From: GCA-2683825 sp965662355 | GTDB taxonomy: Bacteria; Planctomycetota; UBA1135; GCA-002686595 | Reading direction: 5' to 3' | NCBI GenBank assembly: GCA_965662355.1 | Contig: CBFIHP010000004.1 | Coordinates: 62,001-126,000 of the forward strand | Length of the DNA: 64,000 bases | Shown: positions 1 through 8,462 of the stretch, piece by piece | Layout of the letters: the number at the start of each line of letters is the position of its first letter | Position numbering within the stretch: position 1 is the first letter of the stretch | The notes under the pieces: generated by a model | What the model was told of the DNA's origin: nothing | Seen by the model: only the letters and a program-made list of their open reading frames with translations | Database searches by the model: none | Made by a program: the position numbers and the translations under genes

Positions 1-667
1 ATGGGATTTCCCGGGGGGACGGGAACGGATGGGAAGCCTTGGGAGGAGAGTGCTGGGGCGAAACTGGACGCTACGCAGAAGGCGAGAAGGCTCGTTTTCA
101 TGAAGGGACACGTGGGGTGAGCTTGGATGATCCCTTGGGAGGGAATCGGTGACGCTCGAGCTATTCCAAGAACACCGCGACGCTCGGTTGGTTCCGGGCT
201 TTGTGGCAAAAATAGCCTGGAAGCATATGGCGGTTTGCGGGTTACCGAGAAAGCAGGATCTCCGGGATCAGTGGAGGCCTCTGCAGTCTGGGGCAACACC
301 TGAAGGCCCAAGGTCCAACGCACACCATTCGGTAACTCAGGAACTCCACACCACAGGCGCGCCCGTCAAGCTGAAGTAGACATCGACGGTCGTCGTCCCA
401 GCACACTCGGTGCCCAAAGTCATTCTCCACCGCAAGCACGCTTCGCAGCCCATGCCGATCTCTCCGATCTCCAGGCGACGTTGCGACGCGCTGAGAGACT
501 TCGCGGCGGAAGGTAGAAGGTAGAGATTGAGCCAAAGAACCCTGGAATCGTGCCGGGGGTCACGCTCCCCCAGGATTCCCGGCTAGGATGCGAGGAGTAG
601 AACCTCGCCTCGTCTTTTCGGCCCTCGAAACGGTCTCGCGTGAAGAATTGTCTCCCGTGAGACACGT
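1..667. other. Region with no supported gene
   Basis: No reading frame here shows a recognisable domain, signal peptide or family motif, although several short overlapping frames are open on both strands. A frame open from base 1 ends with a stop at 118-120 and could be the tail of a gene cut by the window edge, but its residues resemble nothing I know. The right end lies directly before a truncated redoxin fragment, so the region may be decayed gene material. Confidence 0.5.
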
Positions 668-679
668 TTGAGACTCTCC

Positions 680-886
680 ATGACGCCGCTTTTCCTCTCT
701 CTCTCCCTGCTCCTCACGCCCTCCCCCGATCTGCTCGGCACGCGCGTAGTTGATATCGATGGCACCGTGCACAGGCTGGGCGGGGCACAGTGCGCACAGA
801 CGACGGTGTTCGTCTTCCTGGGGCCCGAGTGTCCGATTTCGCAACGCTACTCACCACGCTTGAACGAGCTAGCCGGAACAGGATGA
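680..886 (+). pseudogene. Truncated secreted redoxin-domain remnant
   Basis: The frame opens with a hydrophobic signal-like segment (MTPLFLSLSLLLTP). It continues into the start of a thioredoxin/redoxin fold: a strand ending VFVFLGPECP, then ISQRYSPRLNEL, the layout of secreted planctomycete redoxins whose first active-site element is [D/E]CPI. It stops after only 68 residues, where the family normally runs 150 or more, and no continuation is visible in another frame. Its TGA overlaps the ATG of the VOC/cupin gene (ATGA at 883-886). I read it as a gene whose 3' part was lost by recombination. A short translated leader coupled to the next gene is the alternative. Confidence 0.55.
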
Positions 887-1986
887 ATATCGAGGAGACA
901 CTCCCCGCCGCGATCGAGGCCAGCGTCGAGATACCCAATATCGAAGAGGCCGAGGTCATCGTGCCCGCGCAGCCCTTTGACGAAACCCTGTCGTTCTTCA
1001 CCGAACGACTCGGTTTTCGCGTCGCGGCCATCTTCCCCGCAAACAATCCGGCCTGTGCGGTCGTGGTTGGGCACGGCACGCGCCTGCGACTCTTGCGCGA
1101 CTGCGCAACGCCGCCGGGGACGATCCGTCTCGCCTGTCGTGACCTTGAAACACCCATCACTATCGAAGCGCCCAATGCAACCCGCATCGAGCTGGTTTCA
1201 TCGCGCCCCCCCATCGAGCTCCCCGCGCTACAGCCGGAGCTCGCCATCGCGAGGTACTCCGAGGGGCAGTGGGTCACCGGCCGCGCAGGCATGCGCTATC
1301 GCGACCTGATTCCCGCGCGTCAAGGCGGGCGCTTCGGAGCAGCACACATCCAGATCGAAAAGGGCGGGCCGGTTCCCGACTACGTCCACTACCACCGTGT
1401 GCGCTTTCAGATCATCTACTGCTACCGCGGTTGGGTCCGGCTGGCCTACGAGGACCAGGGACCGGAGTTCGTGATGCAAGCCGGCGACTGCGTCCTGCAG
1501 CCGCCGGAGATCCGCCACCGGGTGCTCGAGAGTTCCGCGGGACTGGAAGTCGTCGAACTCAGCTCTCCCGCTGAACACGAAACCCTCGGTGATCTGCAGC
1601 TCGAACTTCCGAATGGAACTCCCGTACCGGGGCGGCGATTTGATGGTCAGGGCTTTCTGCACCACGTTGCAGAGAAGGCGGCGTGGGACCCGGCCGCATA
1701 CGCCGGTTTCGAAGCACGGACCATCGGGCTCGGTCAGGCGACCGAGGGGCTTCTCGAAGCGCGAGTTCTGCGTTGTTCGTCCGATGTCTCGACAAGCGTC
1801 TCGAAGCACGCAAACGAACTCCTGTTCCGCGTCGTCCTCGAGGGAAAGCTCCAGCTTCGCCTCGATGACCAAGAGGAGCTGCAACTCGACCGTGGTGATG
1901 CGTTCACGGTTCCTGGTGGCCAGGCGCACTCGATGACCGCCTCGGCAGGCACAACCCTCCTCGAAGTCGAAGTCCCGAGCACCTGA
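883..1986 (+). CDS. VOC-like plus double cupin protein
   Basis: 367 residues. The N-terminal third resembles one glyoxalase/VOC module (a strand, then ETLSFFTERLGFRVAAIF and a repeated beta-alpha pattern). The remainder has two cupin barrels: the first around DYVHYHRVRFQIIYCYRGWV and AGDCVLQPPEIRHRV, the second around ELLFRVVLEGKLQLRL and RGDAFTVPGGQAHSM. Cupins of this kind bind a metal through His and Glu and often act as dioxygenases, isomerases or sugar-binding proteins; the substrate is not evident. I chose ATG 883 rather than the upstream frame start because homology-like sequence begins after it. It overlaps the stop of the redoxin remnant, so translation may be coupled to it. No signal peptide is seen, so it is probably cytoplasmic. 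Confidence 0.75.
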   Translation: MNIEETLPAAIEASVEIPNIEEAEVIVPAQPFDETLSFFTERLGFRVAAIFPANNPACAVVVGHGTRLRLLRDCATPPGTIRLACRDLETPITIEAPNATRIELVSSRPPIELPALQPELAIARYSEGQWVTGRAGMRYRDLIPARQGGRFGAAHIQIEKGGPVPDYVHYHRVRFQIIYCYRGWVRLAYEDQGPEFVMQAGDCVLQPPEIRHRVLESSAGLEVVELSSPAEHETLGDLQLELPNGTPVPGRRFDGQGFLHHVAEKAAWDPAAYAGFEARTIGLGQATEGLLEARVLRCSSDVSTSVSKHANELLFRVVLEGKLQLRLDDQEELQLDRGDAFTVPGGQAHSMTASAGTTLLEVEVPST

Positions 1987-2040
1987 AATCAAGCGCCCCC
2001 CGTGGACGCGACCAGGGCCGTCGGGCGACACTCTCAGCGC

Positions 2041-2994
2041 ATGGACGAGTATTGCTTCCACCCCGATCAGCTGGCGCCGGAGAGCCGCGCACCAGGGATC
2101 AGCGCAATCATGCGCCTGCGCAACAGCGAGGATTTTCTCGAGGCCGTCGTCGAGAGCCACGCTCCCTACTTCGACGAGATCGTGGCTGTGTACAACCAGT
2201 GCACGGATGCAACCCCGGCGATCCTCGCCGCTCTAGACGAGCGCTTCCCGGGCAAGCTGAAGATCACCCACTACGAACCGCGCGTGTTTCCTTCGGGCAC
2301 ACCCGAGCACATCGCCGAGCCGGCGGATAGTCCGCATAGCCTCGTCAACTACTCGAACTTCGCACTGGCCCAATCCACGCATCGCATCGTGGCATTGCTC
2401 GACGACGACCACATCGCCGTGGAACGCAACGTCGCCCGGCTGACTGAGGCGATCCGGCGCAAGGGATCGCTGAAGGGCGCCATGTGGTGCATCTCCGGAT
2501 TGAACCTGGATCGACACCGTGACGGCACACTGGGAGTTCACCTGGCTGCCCCATTCGCAGGAAACGGAGACCACGGCTACTTCGAAGTCACGCGCAAGAC
2601 CTACTTCGAACACGGTCGCAAGTTCGAACGCTTGCGCTACGAGGAGTTCCAGCGCCGCTATCACGGGATGGCTTACTGGCACCTGAAGTACCTGAAACGT
2701 GGCTTTGGGTTCGCGAACTACGAGCTCGACGAAAACCCGCACAGCCGCTACTCCCGTCATCGAGAGCGTTTCCTGGGGCGGCGCGATACCGCCTCGTTGG
2801 AGACGTTCCTGGGTCGCCATCGACCTTGCGGTTCGCTAGCTCGACTGCTCAGCGCAGTCCCTCTCCCGGAACGACTGCGCTTGCGGTTGGCGCGTTATTC
2901 CAGCCTGGCCCAGGAGATCGTCGCGGAGGATCTCACCGCCCTACGAGCGCGCGCTCTTCAAGTGGACAGGCAAACCGTCAACGAGCCGTTGTAG
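2041..2994 (+). CDS. Glycosyltransferase family 2-like protein
   Basis: 317 residues from ATG 2041; an in-frame GTG at 2002 is possible, but the sequence between shows no conserved character. The N-terminus reads like a GT-A fold (ISAIMRLRNSEDFLEAVVES, then EIVAVYNQCTDATPAI). The run ALLDDDHI at residues 118-125 is the expected metal and nucleotide-sugar binding DxD position. It would transfer a sugar from a nucleotide donor to an unknown acceptor, in the cytoplasm since no membrane segment is visible. It follows the cupin gene by 54 bases and converges on a methyltransferase with which it shares 37 bases at the 3' ends. The family is moderately sure; the substrate is unknown. Confidence 0.7.
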   Translation: MDEYCFHPDQLAPESRAPGISAIMRLRNSEDFLEAVVESHAPYFDEIVAVYNQCTDATPAILAALDERFPGKLKITHYEPRVFPSGTPEHIAEPADSPHSLVNYSNFALAQSTHRIVALLDDDHIAVERNVARLTEAIRRKGSLKGAMWCISGLNLDRHRDGTLGVHLAAPFAGNGDHGYFEVTRKTYFEHGRKFERLRYEEFQRRYHGMAYWHLKYLKRGFGFANYELDENPHSRYSRHRERFLGRRDTASLETFLGRHRPCGSLARLLSAVPLPERLRLRLARYSSLAQEIVAEDLTALRARALQVDRQTVNEPL

Positions 2995-3653
2995 CTGATA
3001 CCCCCAAGCTCCGCCTCGTGGATCAGCGCTTCGCGCTTGCTGACGTCCTCTTCAGTCAGTTCCAGACCGTAGGCGTCCTCGTCGATCATGGCCCGCAGCT
3101 CGTCCGCGGTGGCGCGGCTCAGGCGACCATAGACGCGGATGTCGACGCACTTCGGTTCGCTGGAAGAGAGTGCGATCAATTCCCCTGCCGTGAGGAAGGG
3201 ATGGTGGATGTGCCCGCCGCGCGCCGCGAGATCCGACAGAAAGACATCGAGTCGCGTCATCCCTACCTGCGAGGGAATCGATGGCTCGGCCGTCGGCTCG
3301 GCCAGAAACACGCGCGAGCGAGCGACGCGCTGGGCTTCGGCCACGGTGCGCCCTGGATCGTCCAGATGGTGCAGCACGTGCCTGATGAGAACCGTGTCGA
3401 AGGCGTCATCGGGAAAGGGCAATTCGTGTGCTAGGCCTTCGCGCACCGCTCGGCCCTTTTCCTTTGCCACGGCGACGCGCCTGGGATTGCGCTCGATCCC
3501 CTCGTTCACGATCCCGCCCGCGTCGAGCAGCGAGAGCAGGTATCCCTCGCCACAGCCGACATCGAGAAAATTGTCCGGGCGCAGGGCGACCAGATCCGCG
3601 GCAAGGGCTTGGATCAGGTACTCGCGATGGGCGAAGAGTACGGGCGTTGACAT
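2958..3653 (-). CDS. Class I SAM-dependent methyltransferase
   Basis: 231 residues. Motif I is clear (FLDVGCGEGYLLSLL, glycine loop at residues 31-37). The acidic post-I residue follows in GIERNPRR, then motif IV-like DTVLIRHVLHHLDDPGR, the layout of Methyltransf_11 enzymes that act on small molecules or lipids. The C-terminal part (VFLSDLAARGGHIHH onward) is not specific enough to name the substrate. The gene lies 6 bases after the MauG-type peroxidase gene on the same strand, so it probably belongs to the end of that operon. Its 3' end overlaps the opposing glycosyltransferase gene by 37 bases. Confidence 0.8.
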   Translation of the reverse strand: MSTPVLFAHREYLIQALAADLVALRPDNFLDVGCGEGYLLSLLDAGGIVNEGIERNPRRVAVAKEKGRAVREGLAHELPFPDDAFDTVLIRHVLHHLDDPGRTVAEAQRVARSRVFLAEPTAEPSIPSQVGMTRLDVFLSDLAARGGHIHHPFLTAGELIALSSSEPKCVDIRVYGRLSRATADELRAMIDEDAYGLELTEEDVSKREALIHEAELGGISYNGSLTVCLST

Positions 3654-3659
3654 GCAGCC

Positions 3660-4667
3660 CTAGTGTAGGGCTTCCGACTCCGTAAGCGACTCCAGAAAAG
3701 CCACGAGGTCGGCCACATCATCCTGCGAAAGATCCAGTGGATGAACGTCCGGCGAACGGCCGTATTCGTCCCGAGCCAGACCACCCACCCGGTAGAAGTT
3801 CACCACATCTCGCAAGGTCGCCGCGATGCCGTTGTGAAAATAGGGTGGAGACAGCGCGACGTTGCGCAGAGTAGGCGTCTTGAAAGCCTTGTAGTGGCCA
3901 AGGAAGGGATAGGGACGCATGCGAAAGCGCACGTTCCTATCGACTTCGAGCCGGCCCTTGTCCGATGTAGGCACGCCGGTGTTGTGGAAGTCGCCGTCAC
4001 TGAAGTTCGCCCCGCTGTGGCAGTTCACACAACCGGCCTGACCCTCGAAGAGCGCGTACCCGCGCTTGGCCGAAGAAGACAAAGCTTGGGTGTCACCCGA
4101 CAGATAGCGGTCGAACGGAGAATCGAACGCCACGAGGCTGCGCTCGAAATCAGCGATGGCCCGCAGCACGTTCTGGCCAGTCAAGCCTTCGCGGAAGGCC
4201 TTCTGGAAGGCCCGCTGATAGTTCGGGTCCGCACGCAGTGTGTTCACGATCGCCTCGAGCGTCGTGTCGAACTCGAGCGGATTCTCGATGACCTCGAGAG
4301 CTTGCTTCTCGAGACTCTCTGAGCGACCATCCCAGAAGAAGTGCTCGCCCAGGGCCAAGTTGAAGAGCGAGGGGGCGTGCCTGCGCAGCTGCTCCCCCCC
4401 CTTCCCGACCGCCAGGCGCCGCCCATCTCCAAAACCCAAGGCAGGGTCGTGACACGTGGAACACGACATTTTGCCGCTAGAGGACAGGCCCGCGTCGAAG
4501 AACAGTGCACGTCCAAGCACCACTCGAGCAGGATCCCCCAGCTCGATCTTCTCCTTCCATTTGCTAACGCGGAGCCCGTGGGCGATCGTCGAGGACGGAG
4601 CACAGGCAAACAGGAATGCCGGGATCCCGACCAAGGCCACGTTCACCAGTGCTCGAGTTGCGTACAT
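3660..4667 (-). CDS. Di-haem cytochrome c peroxidase, MauG family
   Basis: 335 residues with a lipoprotein-type leader (LFAC near residue 22). Two c-haem attachment motifs are visible, CSTCH at residues 69-73 and CVNCH at 213-217, together with typical family signatures: LFFDAGLSSSGKMSCSTCH, LFNLALGEHFFWDGR, and FKTPTLRNVALSPPYFHNG near the C-terminus. Members reduce peroxide, or oxidise a partner protein, in the periplasm. Length and motif spacing fit a complete bacterial CcpA/MauG protein. It is the third gene of a leftward cluster after a porin-like and a PstS-like gene, which suggests an envelope electron-transfer or uptake role. Confidence 0.9.
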   Translation of the reverse strand: MYATRALVNVALVGIPAFLFACAPSSTIAHGLRVSKWKEKIELGDPARVVLGRALFFDAGLSSSGKMSCSTCHDPALGFGDGRRLAVGKGGEQLRRHAPSLFNLALGEHFFWDGRSESLEKQALEVIENPLEFDTTLEAIVNTLRADPNYQRAFQKAFREGLTGQNVLRAIADFERSLVAFDSPFDRYLSGDTQALSSSAKRGYALFEGQAGCVNCHSGANFSDGDFHNTGVPTSDKGRLEVDRNVRFRMRPYPFLGHYKAFKTPTLRNVALSPPYFHNGIAATLRDVVNFYRVGGLARDEYGRSPDVHPLDLSQDDVADLVAFLESLTESEALH

Positions 4668-4691
4668 CGCCGTTGGACGCGGATCGGGGGT

Positions 4692-5216
4692 TTAGAGTTC
4701 CAACACCAAAACGACCTTGACGCGCTTCTTGTCGACCTCCCTGAGAGCGTCGGCGTTGATGAAGCCGATGCACCCCTTCAGCGCCGAGGTGTACTTGAGG
4801 ACCCGCTCGGGAGTACCGACACGCTTGGGCCTGCGAATGGCCGATTGGTACTGAAGCTTGATCCAGTGACGTTCGAGGGCGTCCTTGTCCTTTTCGAGGA
4901 CATGCTTGAGAAACAGCCTGTTCTCCACGGTTCGCGTGAACTCGATGGGACGGACCTTCTCTGCGTAGCTGAAGGAGCCCTTCTTTTTCTTGCCCCTGGC
5001 CTTGGTGAGGACTCGCTCCCATGTCAGGTCCTTACGCAAGAAGAGGTGCCTTACCTGGGCGATGCTCAGTGCATCTATGGGGTTCGACTTGTTGACGATC
5101 ACCAGGATCTTCGTCTTCTTCTCGAGAGCAGATGTGGGCTCGACAATGGATGGCGTCGAAGCCAGACTCAGGAGCCCCAAGCATGCGCTCGTCAGCCACG
5201 TATTGATGATCTGCAT
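4692..5216 (-). CDS. PstS-like periplasmic substrate-binding protein
   Basis: 174 residues from the ATG at 5216; an earlier start would overlap the upstream porin gene, and this start gives a normal signal peptide (MQIINTWLTSACLGLLSLAS). The mature part has ILVIVNKSNPIDALSIAQVRHLFLRK, ERHWIKLQYQ and ALKGCIGFINADAL. This resembles the short phosphate-binding-like proteins (PBP-like_2) that occur without an ABC permease. It is rich in Lys. It lies 10 bases after the porin gene and 24 before the MauG gene, so co-transcription is likely. Similar small proteins often sit next to porins and histidine kinases, as here. The ligand is unknown. Confidence 0.75.
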   Translation of the reverse strand: MQIINTWLTSACLGLLSLASTPSIVEPTSALEKKTKILVIVNKSNPIDALSIAQVRHLFLRKDLTWERVLTKARGKKKKGSFSYAEKVRPIEFTRTVENRLFLKHVLEKDKDALERHWIKLQYQSAIRRPKRVGTPERVLKYTSALKGCIGFINADALREVDKKRVKVVLVLEL

Positions 5217-5226
5217 CTTGGCGCCC

Positions 5227-6471
5227 TCAGAATCCCCAGGCAACCTGGATGACGATCGCGTTTTCTTCGCGAACCCCGTCGAAATGCCGTACGTACTCCG
5301 CCTTCAGGCGGGTGTTGGGGCTCAAGTCATAGTTGACTCCGATCATTCCGGCACTGAATTCAGGAATGTAGTGCTTGGTCAGAGTCGTCCCGTCGAGGCG
5401 CAGCCCGTAGTAGTCTCCTTGGTCACCTGGTGGTAGATCGGTGAAGTCGTAGCGCACGTAGGGATGTACTTTGTTCTCCTTGAGGTTCAGCGAAAGCTCG
5501 AACGTCCCTCCGAGAAGATCGTCGGATCCGATCGATGAAGAGACGAACTCCGCCAGGACATTGAAGCAATCCCCGAAGTACGTGATGTAGGGGACGAAAC
5601 CCCATTCGCGTTCGGAAATGGCGGGAGCTGTCGTCGTGTCAACCGAATTTCCGATCGCCCCGACCTGAAAGGTGTCGATTTCGTCGGTCCAGCCACTGAG
5701 CCCGATTGTGAATTCGTCGAATCCCGGCACCAACCACTCGATCAGTGCGGTGATCTCCTTGCCGTCGGAGTCGCGCGCGAATTGGTTTTCGGTGGGAGTC
5801 ACCGACCGGCCGTTACCGACACCAAGGGCATAGCCAAATTCGAGGCCACTCAGATCGAACCGTCCGTGAACATTGACGCCGATGGTGTGGGTCGGAACAA
5901 GATTCAGCTCTTCCTCGAAGAGGTCCGGCACCTGAATCGAGTGCATGAGCCAGGCGCGCGAGTAGAGAAAGCGGTTGTGATACCCGATCGGTGTAAAGAA
6001 CAGACCCGCTTGTAGATTGAAGAGATCTGTGTGGCGGTAATCGATGAAGAAGCGTTCGGGATCAACCTCAAAGTCGGATTCGACGCCGCGCGCAACCTGG
6101 AAATTGACCTCACTCTGAAAGACGATGTTGTCCGTCAGGTCCATCGTGACGACGAAGTCCGCGCCGCCGATGTTGAAGCCATCCCCGTAGGTGTTCAGCG
6201 GGTGCGGGTCGGTTCCGAATGAATCGAACAAGGCACGCTGCCCCGCGTCAACCGGCCCACCCCATTCGCTCCCCAGGGTAAGGTCCGCGAAAGCGTTAAA
6301 GCGAATGCGGTTGAGGAGACCCTCTTCTTCCTCGAGGAGCCCGAAGTCTTCGTAGCCTTCCTCGAGTTCTTCCGCCAGGGATTCGTCCTCACGCCTGCTC
6401 TCGTCCTGGGCGAAGGTCGGTGCACAGAGTGAAAGGGCACCGGCAACTTGGATTGCGAAGAGCGTTTTCAT
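5227..6471 (-). CDS. Outer-membrane porin-like beta-barrel protein
   Basis: 414 residues with a signal peptide (cleavage near APTFAQ). An acidic Glu-rich stretch follows, then repeated amphipathic strands ending in aromatic residues (RIRFNAFADLTLGSEWGG, FFIDYRHTDLFNLQAGLFFTPIGYHN). It ends in VIQVAWGF with the terminal Phe typical of outer-membrane barrels. Overall it resembles phosphate-selective or O/P-type porins and other 16-18-strand barrels. It is the first gene of a leftward cluster with the PstS-like and MauG genes, and is divergent from a histidine kinase gene across a 259-base gap where the promoters must lie. Transported solute unknown. Confidence 0.75.
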   Translation of the reverse strand: MKTLFAIQVAGALSLCAPTFAQDESRREDESLAEELEEGYEDFGLLEEEEGLLNRIRFNAFADLTLGSEWGGPVDAGQRALFDSFGTDPHPLNTYGDGFNIGGADFVVTMDLTDNIVFQSEVNFQVARGVESDFEVDPERFFIDYRHTDLFNLQAGLFFTPIGYHNRFLYSRAWLMHSIQVPDLFEEELNLVPTHTIGVNVHGRFDLSGLEFGYALGVGNGRSVTPTENQFARDSDGKEITALIEWLVPGFDEFTIGLSGWTDEIDTFQVGAIGNSVDTTTAPAISEREWGFVPYITYFGDCFNVLAEFVSSSIGSDDLLGGTFELSLNLKENKVHPYVRYDFTDLPPGDQGDYYGLRLDGTTLTKHYIPEFSAGMIGVNYDLSPNTRLKAEYVRHFDGVREENAIVIQVAWGF

Positions 6472-6730
6472 CCGTTGGACTCGTGGTGCTGGGCAGTTCG
6501 TTCTTTGTGCCGGCCCTTTATTCCTAGCAGGGATCGCTATCGACGGCCCCAGGAGGCGCCTGGAGCCATAATTGGGAGAAACCTCAGCTGCCTGTTGGTG
6601 GCGGCGCCCCGAACTTCAGGGGACGCTTCTGACACTCTGAGAGAAGACCTACACACAAGGAGGAGTTCCTCGTTTCGAAGATCGCGCATGTGGTCGATAC
6701 GCGCCATGGGCCAGGCGGTCCGGCACCCCC

Positions 6731-8449
6731 ATGCGCATCGGACATCAACTCGGTTACCTGGTTGCGGCCTGTACGCTTGGGGGTCTAGGCGTTGCCACGA
6801 CGCTGTGGAACTACGCAGCGAACCTGGGGGAAGCCAGCGTCGCTGCTCAGACCACCGAGCTTCGCTTGGAGGTGGATCACATGCGACTCCACTCGCTGGC
6901 CTTGCACCTCGAAACAACTCTCGATCAGGCGATCAATAGCGGCAGCAAGTACCTGGGTACGGTCGCCCGAGGGCAAGCGGATGCTCTCCAGGGTTCTATC
7001 CAGACCCTCCACGAAAAATCGAAGGACAAGCGCACGCGGGAGATCCTCGCGGCGATGCCCGCTTCGATAGATAGACTGATGGCGAACCTCGAACGGATCA
7101 TCGACTCGGGGCCGGAGCCCCAAGAGCTCGTCGATGATCGAAGCGTCGATGCCATCGACGACGAGATGATCCACATTCATGGCGAGCTGGAAGAGCTGAT
7201 CGCCATCGGAGAGTCCGATCTCGACAAGCACATAATAGCCGAGAGGGCGGCACGGCTTGCGCTCGAAAGCACTGCCATCGTTGCCAGCGTGCTATACATC
7301 GGCCTGATCTTCGCGGTGTGGCGCTGGAGTGTGAAGAGCACGATCCGACCCATCCTCCACCTGGCCAACAGCGCACAAAGAGCCTCGGAGGGCGGCGCTA
7401 AGTTCCAGGTTCGAGAACAGGGGCCGGAAGAGGTGCGTGTCCTCGTCCGCAGCTTGCACACCTTCGCGAGCGGCCTGGAAACGGCAAACGGCACGCTCGA
7501 GGAGAAAGTCGTATCTCGAACCGCGGAACTGAAAGAGGTCAACGACCGGCTAGAGAAGGATTTAAGCCTGCGCGAGCAGCTTGAAACGGAACTTACCCAC
7601 GCACACAAGCTCGAAGCCATCGGCCAACTCGCCGCTGGAATCGCCCACGAGATCAACACACCGATCCAATTCGTCAGTGACAACATCCATTTTCTCGAGG
7701 GAGGATTCGAAGGAGTCTCCGACTACCTTGCCGCGATCGAGACCCTGTTGGCGCAGCTGCACTCGGGTGAGTCAACGGCAGAGTCCTTGAAGGAGATCGA
7801 CGCCTTGCAAGAGACCGCGGATCTCGAATTCGTCCTCGAGGAAACGCCCTCCGCAATCAAGCAATCCCTCGAGGGCATTAACCGGGTCGCGACCATCGTG
7901 CGAGCCATGAAGACCTTCTCCCACGAAAGCCGCAGTACTCTGGTTGCCACCGACCTGAACGCATCGGTGCAAAACACAGCCCTGGTCGCACGCAGCGAAT
8001 GGAAGTACGTCGCCGATCTCGAGCTTGCACTCGACGTGGACCTGCCGGCGGTGACGTGTGACCCAGGACAGATCAACCAGGCCGTGTTGAACCTGATCGT
8101 GAATGCGGCGCACGCCATCGGCGAGGCCAATGCCCGAACACCTGATCGCAAGGGAACGATCACCCTGGGTACACGCCGCGCGCAGGAGGACATCGAGATC
8201 TTCGTCCGCGACACGGGCACCGGTATCCCCGAGGACGTGCGGCCCAAGATCTTCACGCCCTTCTACACGACCAAGGAAGTCGGCAAGGGCACGGGCCAGG
8301 GCCTGGCGATCGTCTACAACGTCATCGTCAAGGGGCACGGCGGCGCCGTGAGCTTCGAGACCGGGGAGGGAGAGGGAACCACCTTCGTGATCCGCCTCCC
8401 CCTCGCCTCCTCACGCGTGGGGCTGCCGGCCGTCGTCGAAGCGGCCTAG
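6731..8449 (+). CDS. Membrane sensor histidine kinase
   Basis: 572 residues. The order is a transmembrane segment at about 7-27, a helical periplasmic sensor to about 178, a second membrane segment at 181-200, a HAMP-like linker (IRPILHLANSAQRASEG), a coiled coil, then the kinase core. The H box GIAHEINTPIQF places the phospho-accepting His at 306. N box (NLIVNAAHAI), G1 (DTGTGIP), F (FTPFYTTK) and G2 (GTGQGLAI) are all intact. Kinases of this type are often hybrid or RR-coupled, but no response regulator is adjacent, so it is an orphan within the window. It is divergent from the porin cluster, a plausible target. Confidence 0.92.
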   Translation: MRIGHQLGYLVAACTLGGLGVATTLWNYAANLGEASVAAQTTELRLEVDHMRLHSLALHLETTLDQAINSGSKYLGTVARGQADALQGSIQTLHEKSKDKRTREILAAMPASIDRLMANLERIIDSGPEPQELVDDRSVDAIDDEMIHIHGELEELIAIGESDLDKHIIAERAARLALESTAIVASVLYIGLIFAVWRWSVKSTIRPILHLANSAQRASEGGAKFQVREQGPEEVRVLVRSLHTFASGLETANGTLEEKVVSRTAELKEVNDRLEKDLSLREQLETELTHAHKLEAIGQLAAGIAHEINTPIQFVSDNIHFLEGGFEGVSDYLAAIETLLAQLHSGESTAESLKEIDALQETADLEFVLEETPSAIKQSLEGINRVATIVRAMKTFSHESRSTLVATDLNASVQNTALVARSEWKYVADLELALDVDLPAVTCDPGQINQAVLNLIVNAAHAIGEANARTPDRKGTITLGTRRAQEDIEIFVRDTGTGIPEDVRPKIFTPFYTTKEVGKGTGQGLAIVYNVIVKGHGGAVSFETGEGEGTTFVIRLPLASSRVGLPAVVEAA

Positions 8450-8462
8450 TCTCGGCGAGTGA

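Noticed and set aside
884..886. Second recoded UGA at the end of the redoxin remnant
   Set aside because: The frame after this TGA (ISRRHSPPR...) does not continue a redoxin fold, unlike the frame after the UGA at 12760.
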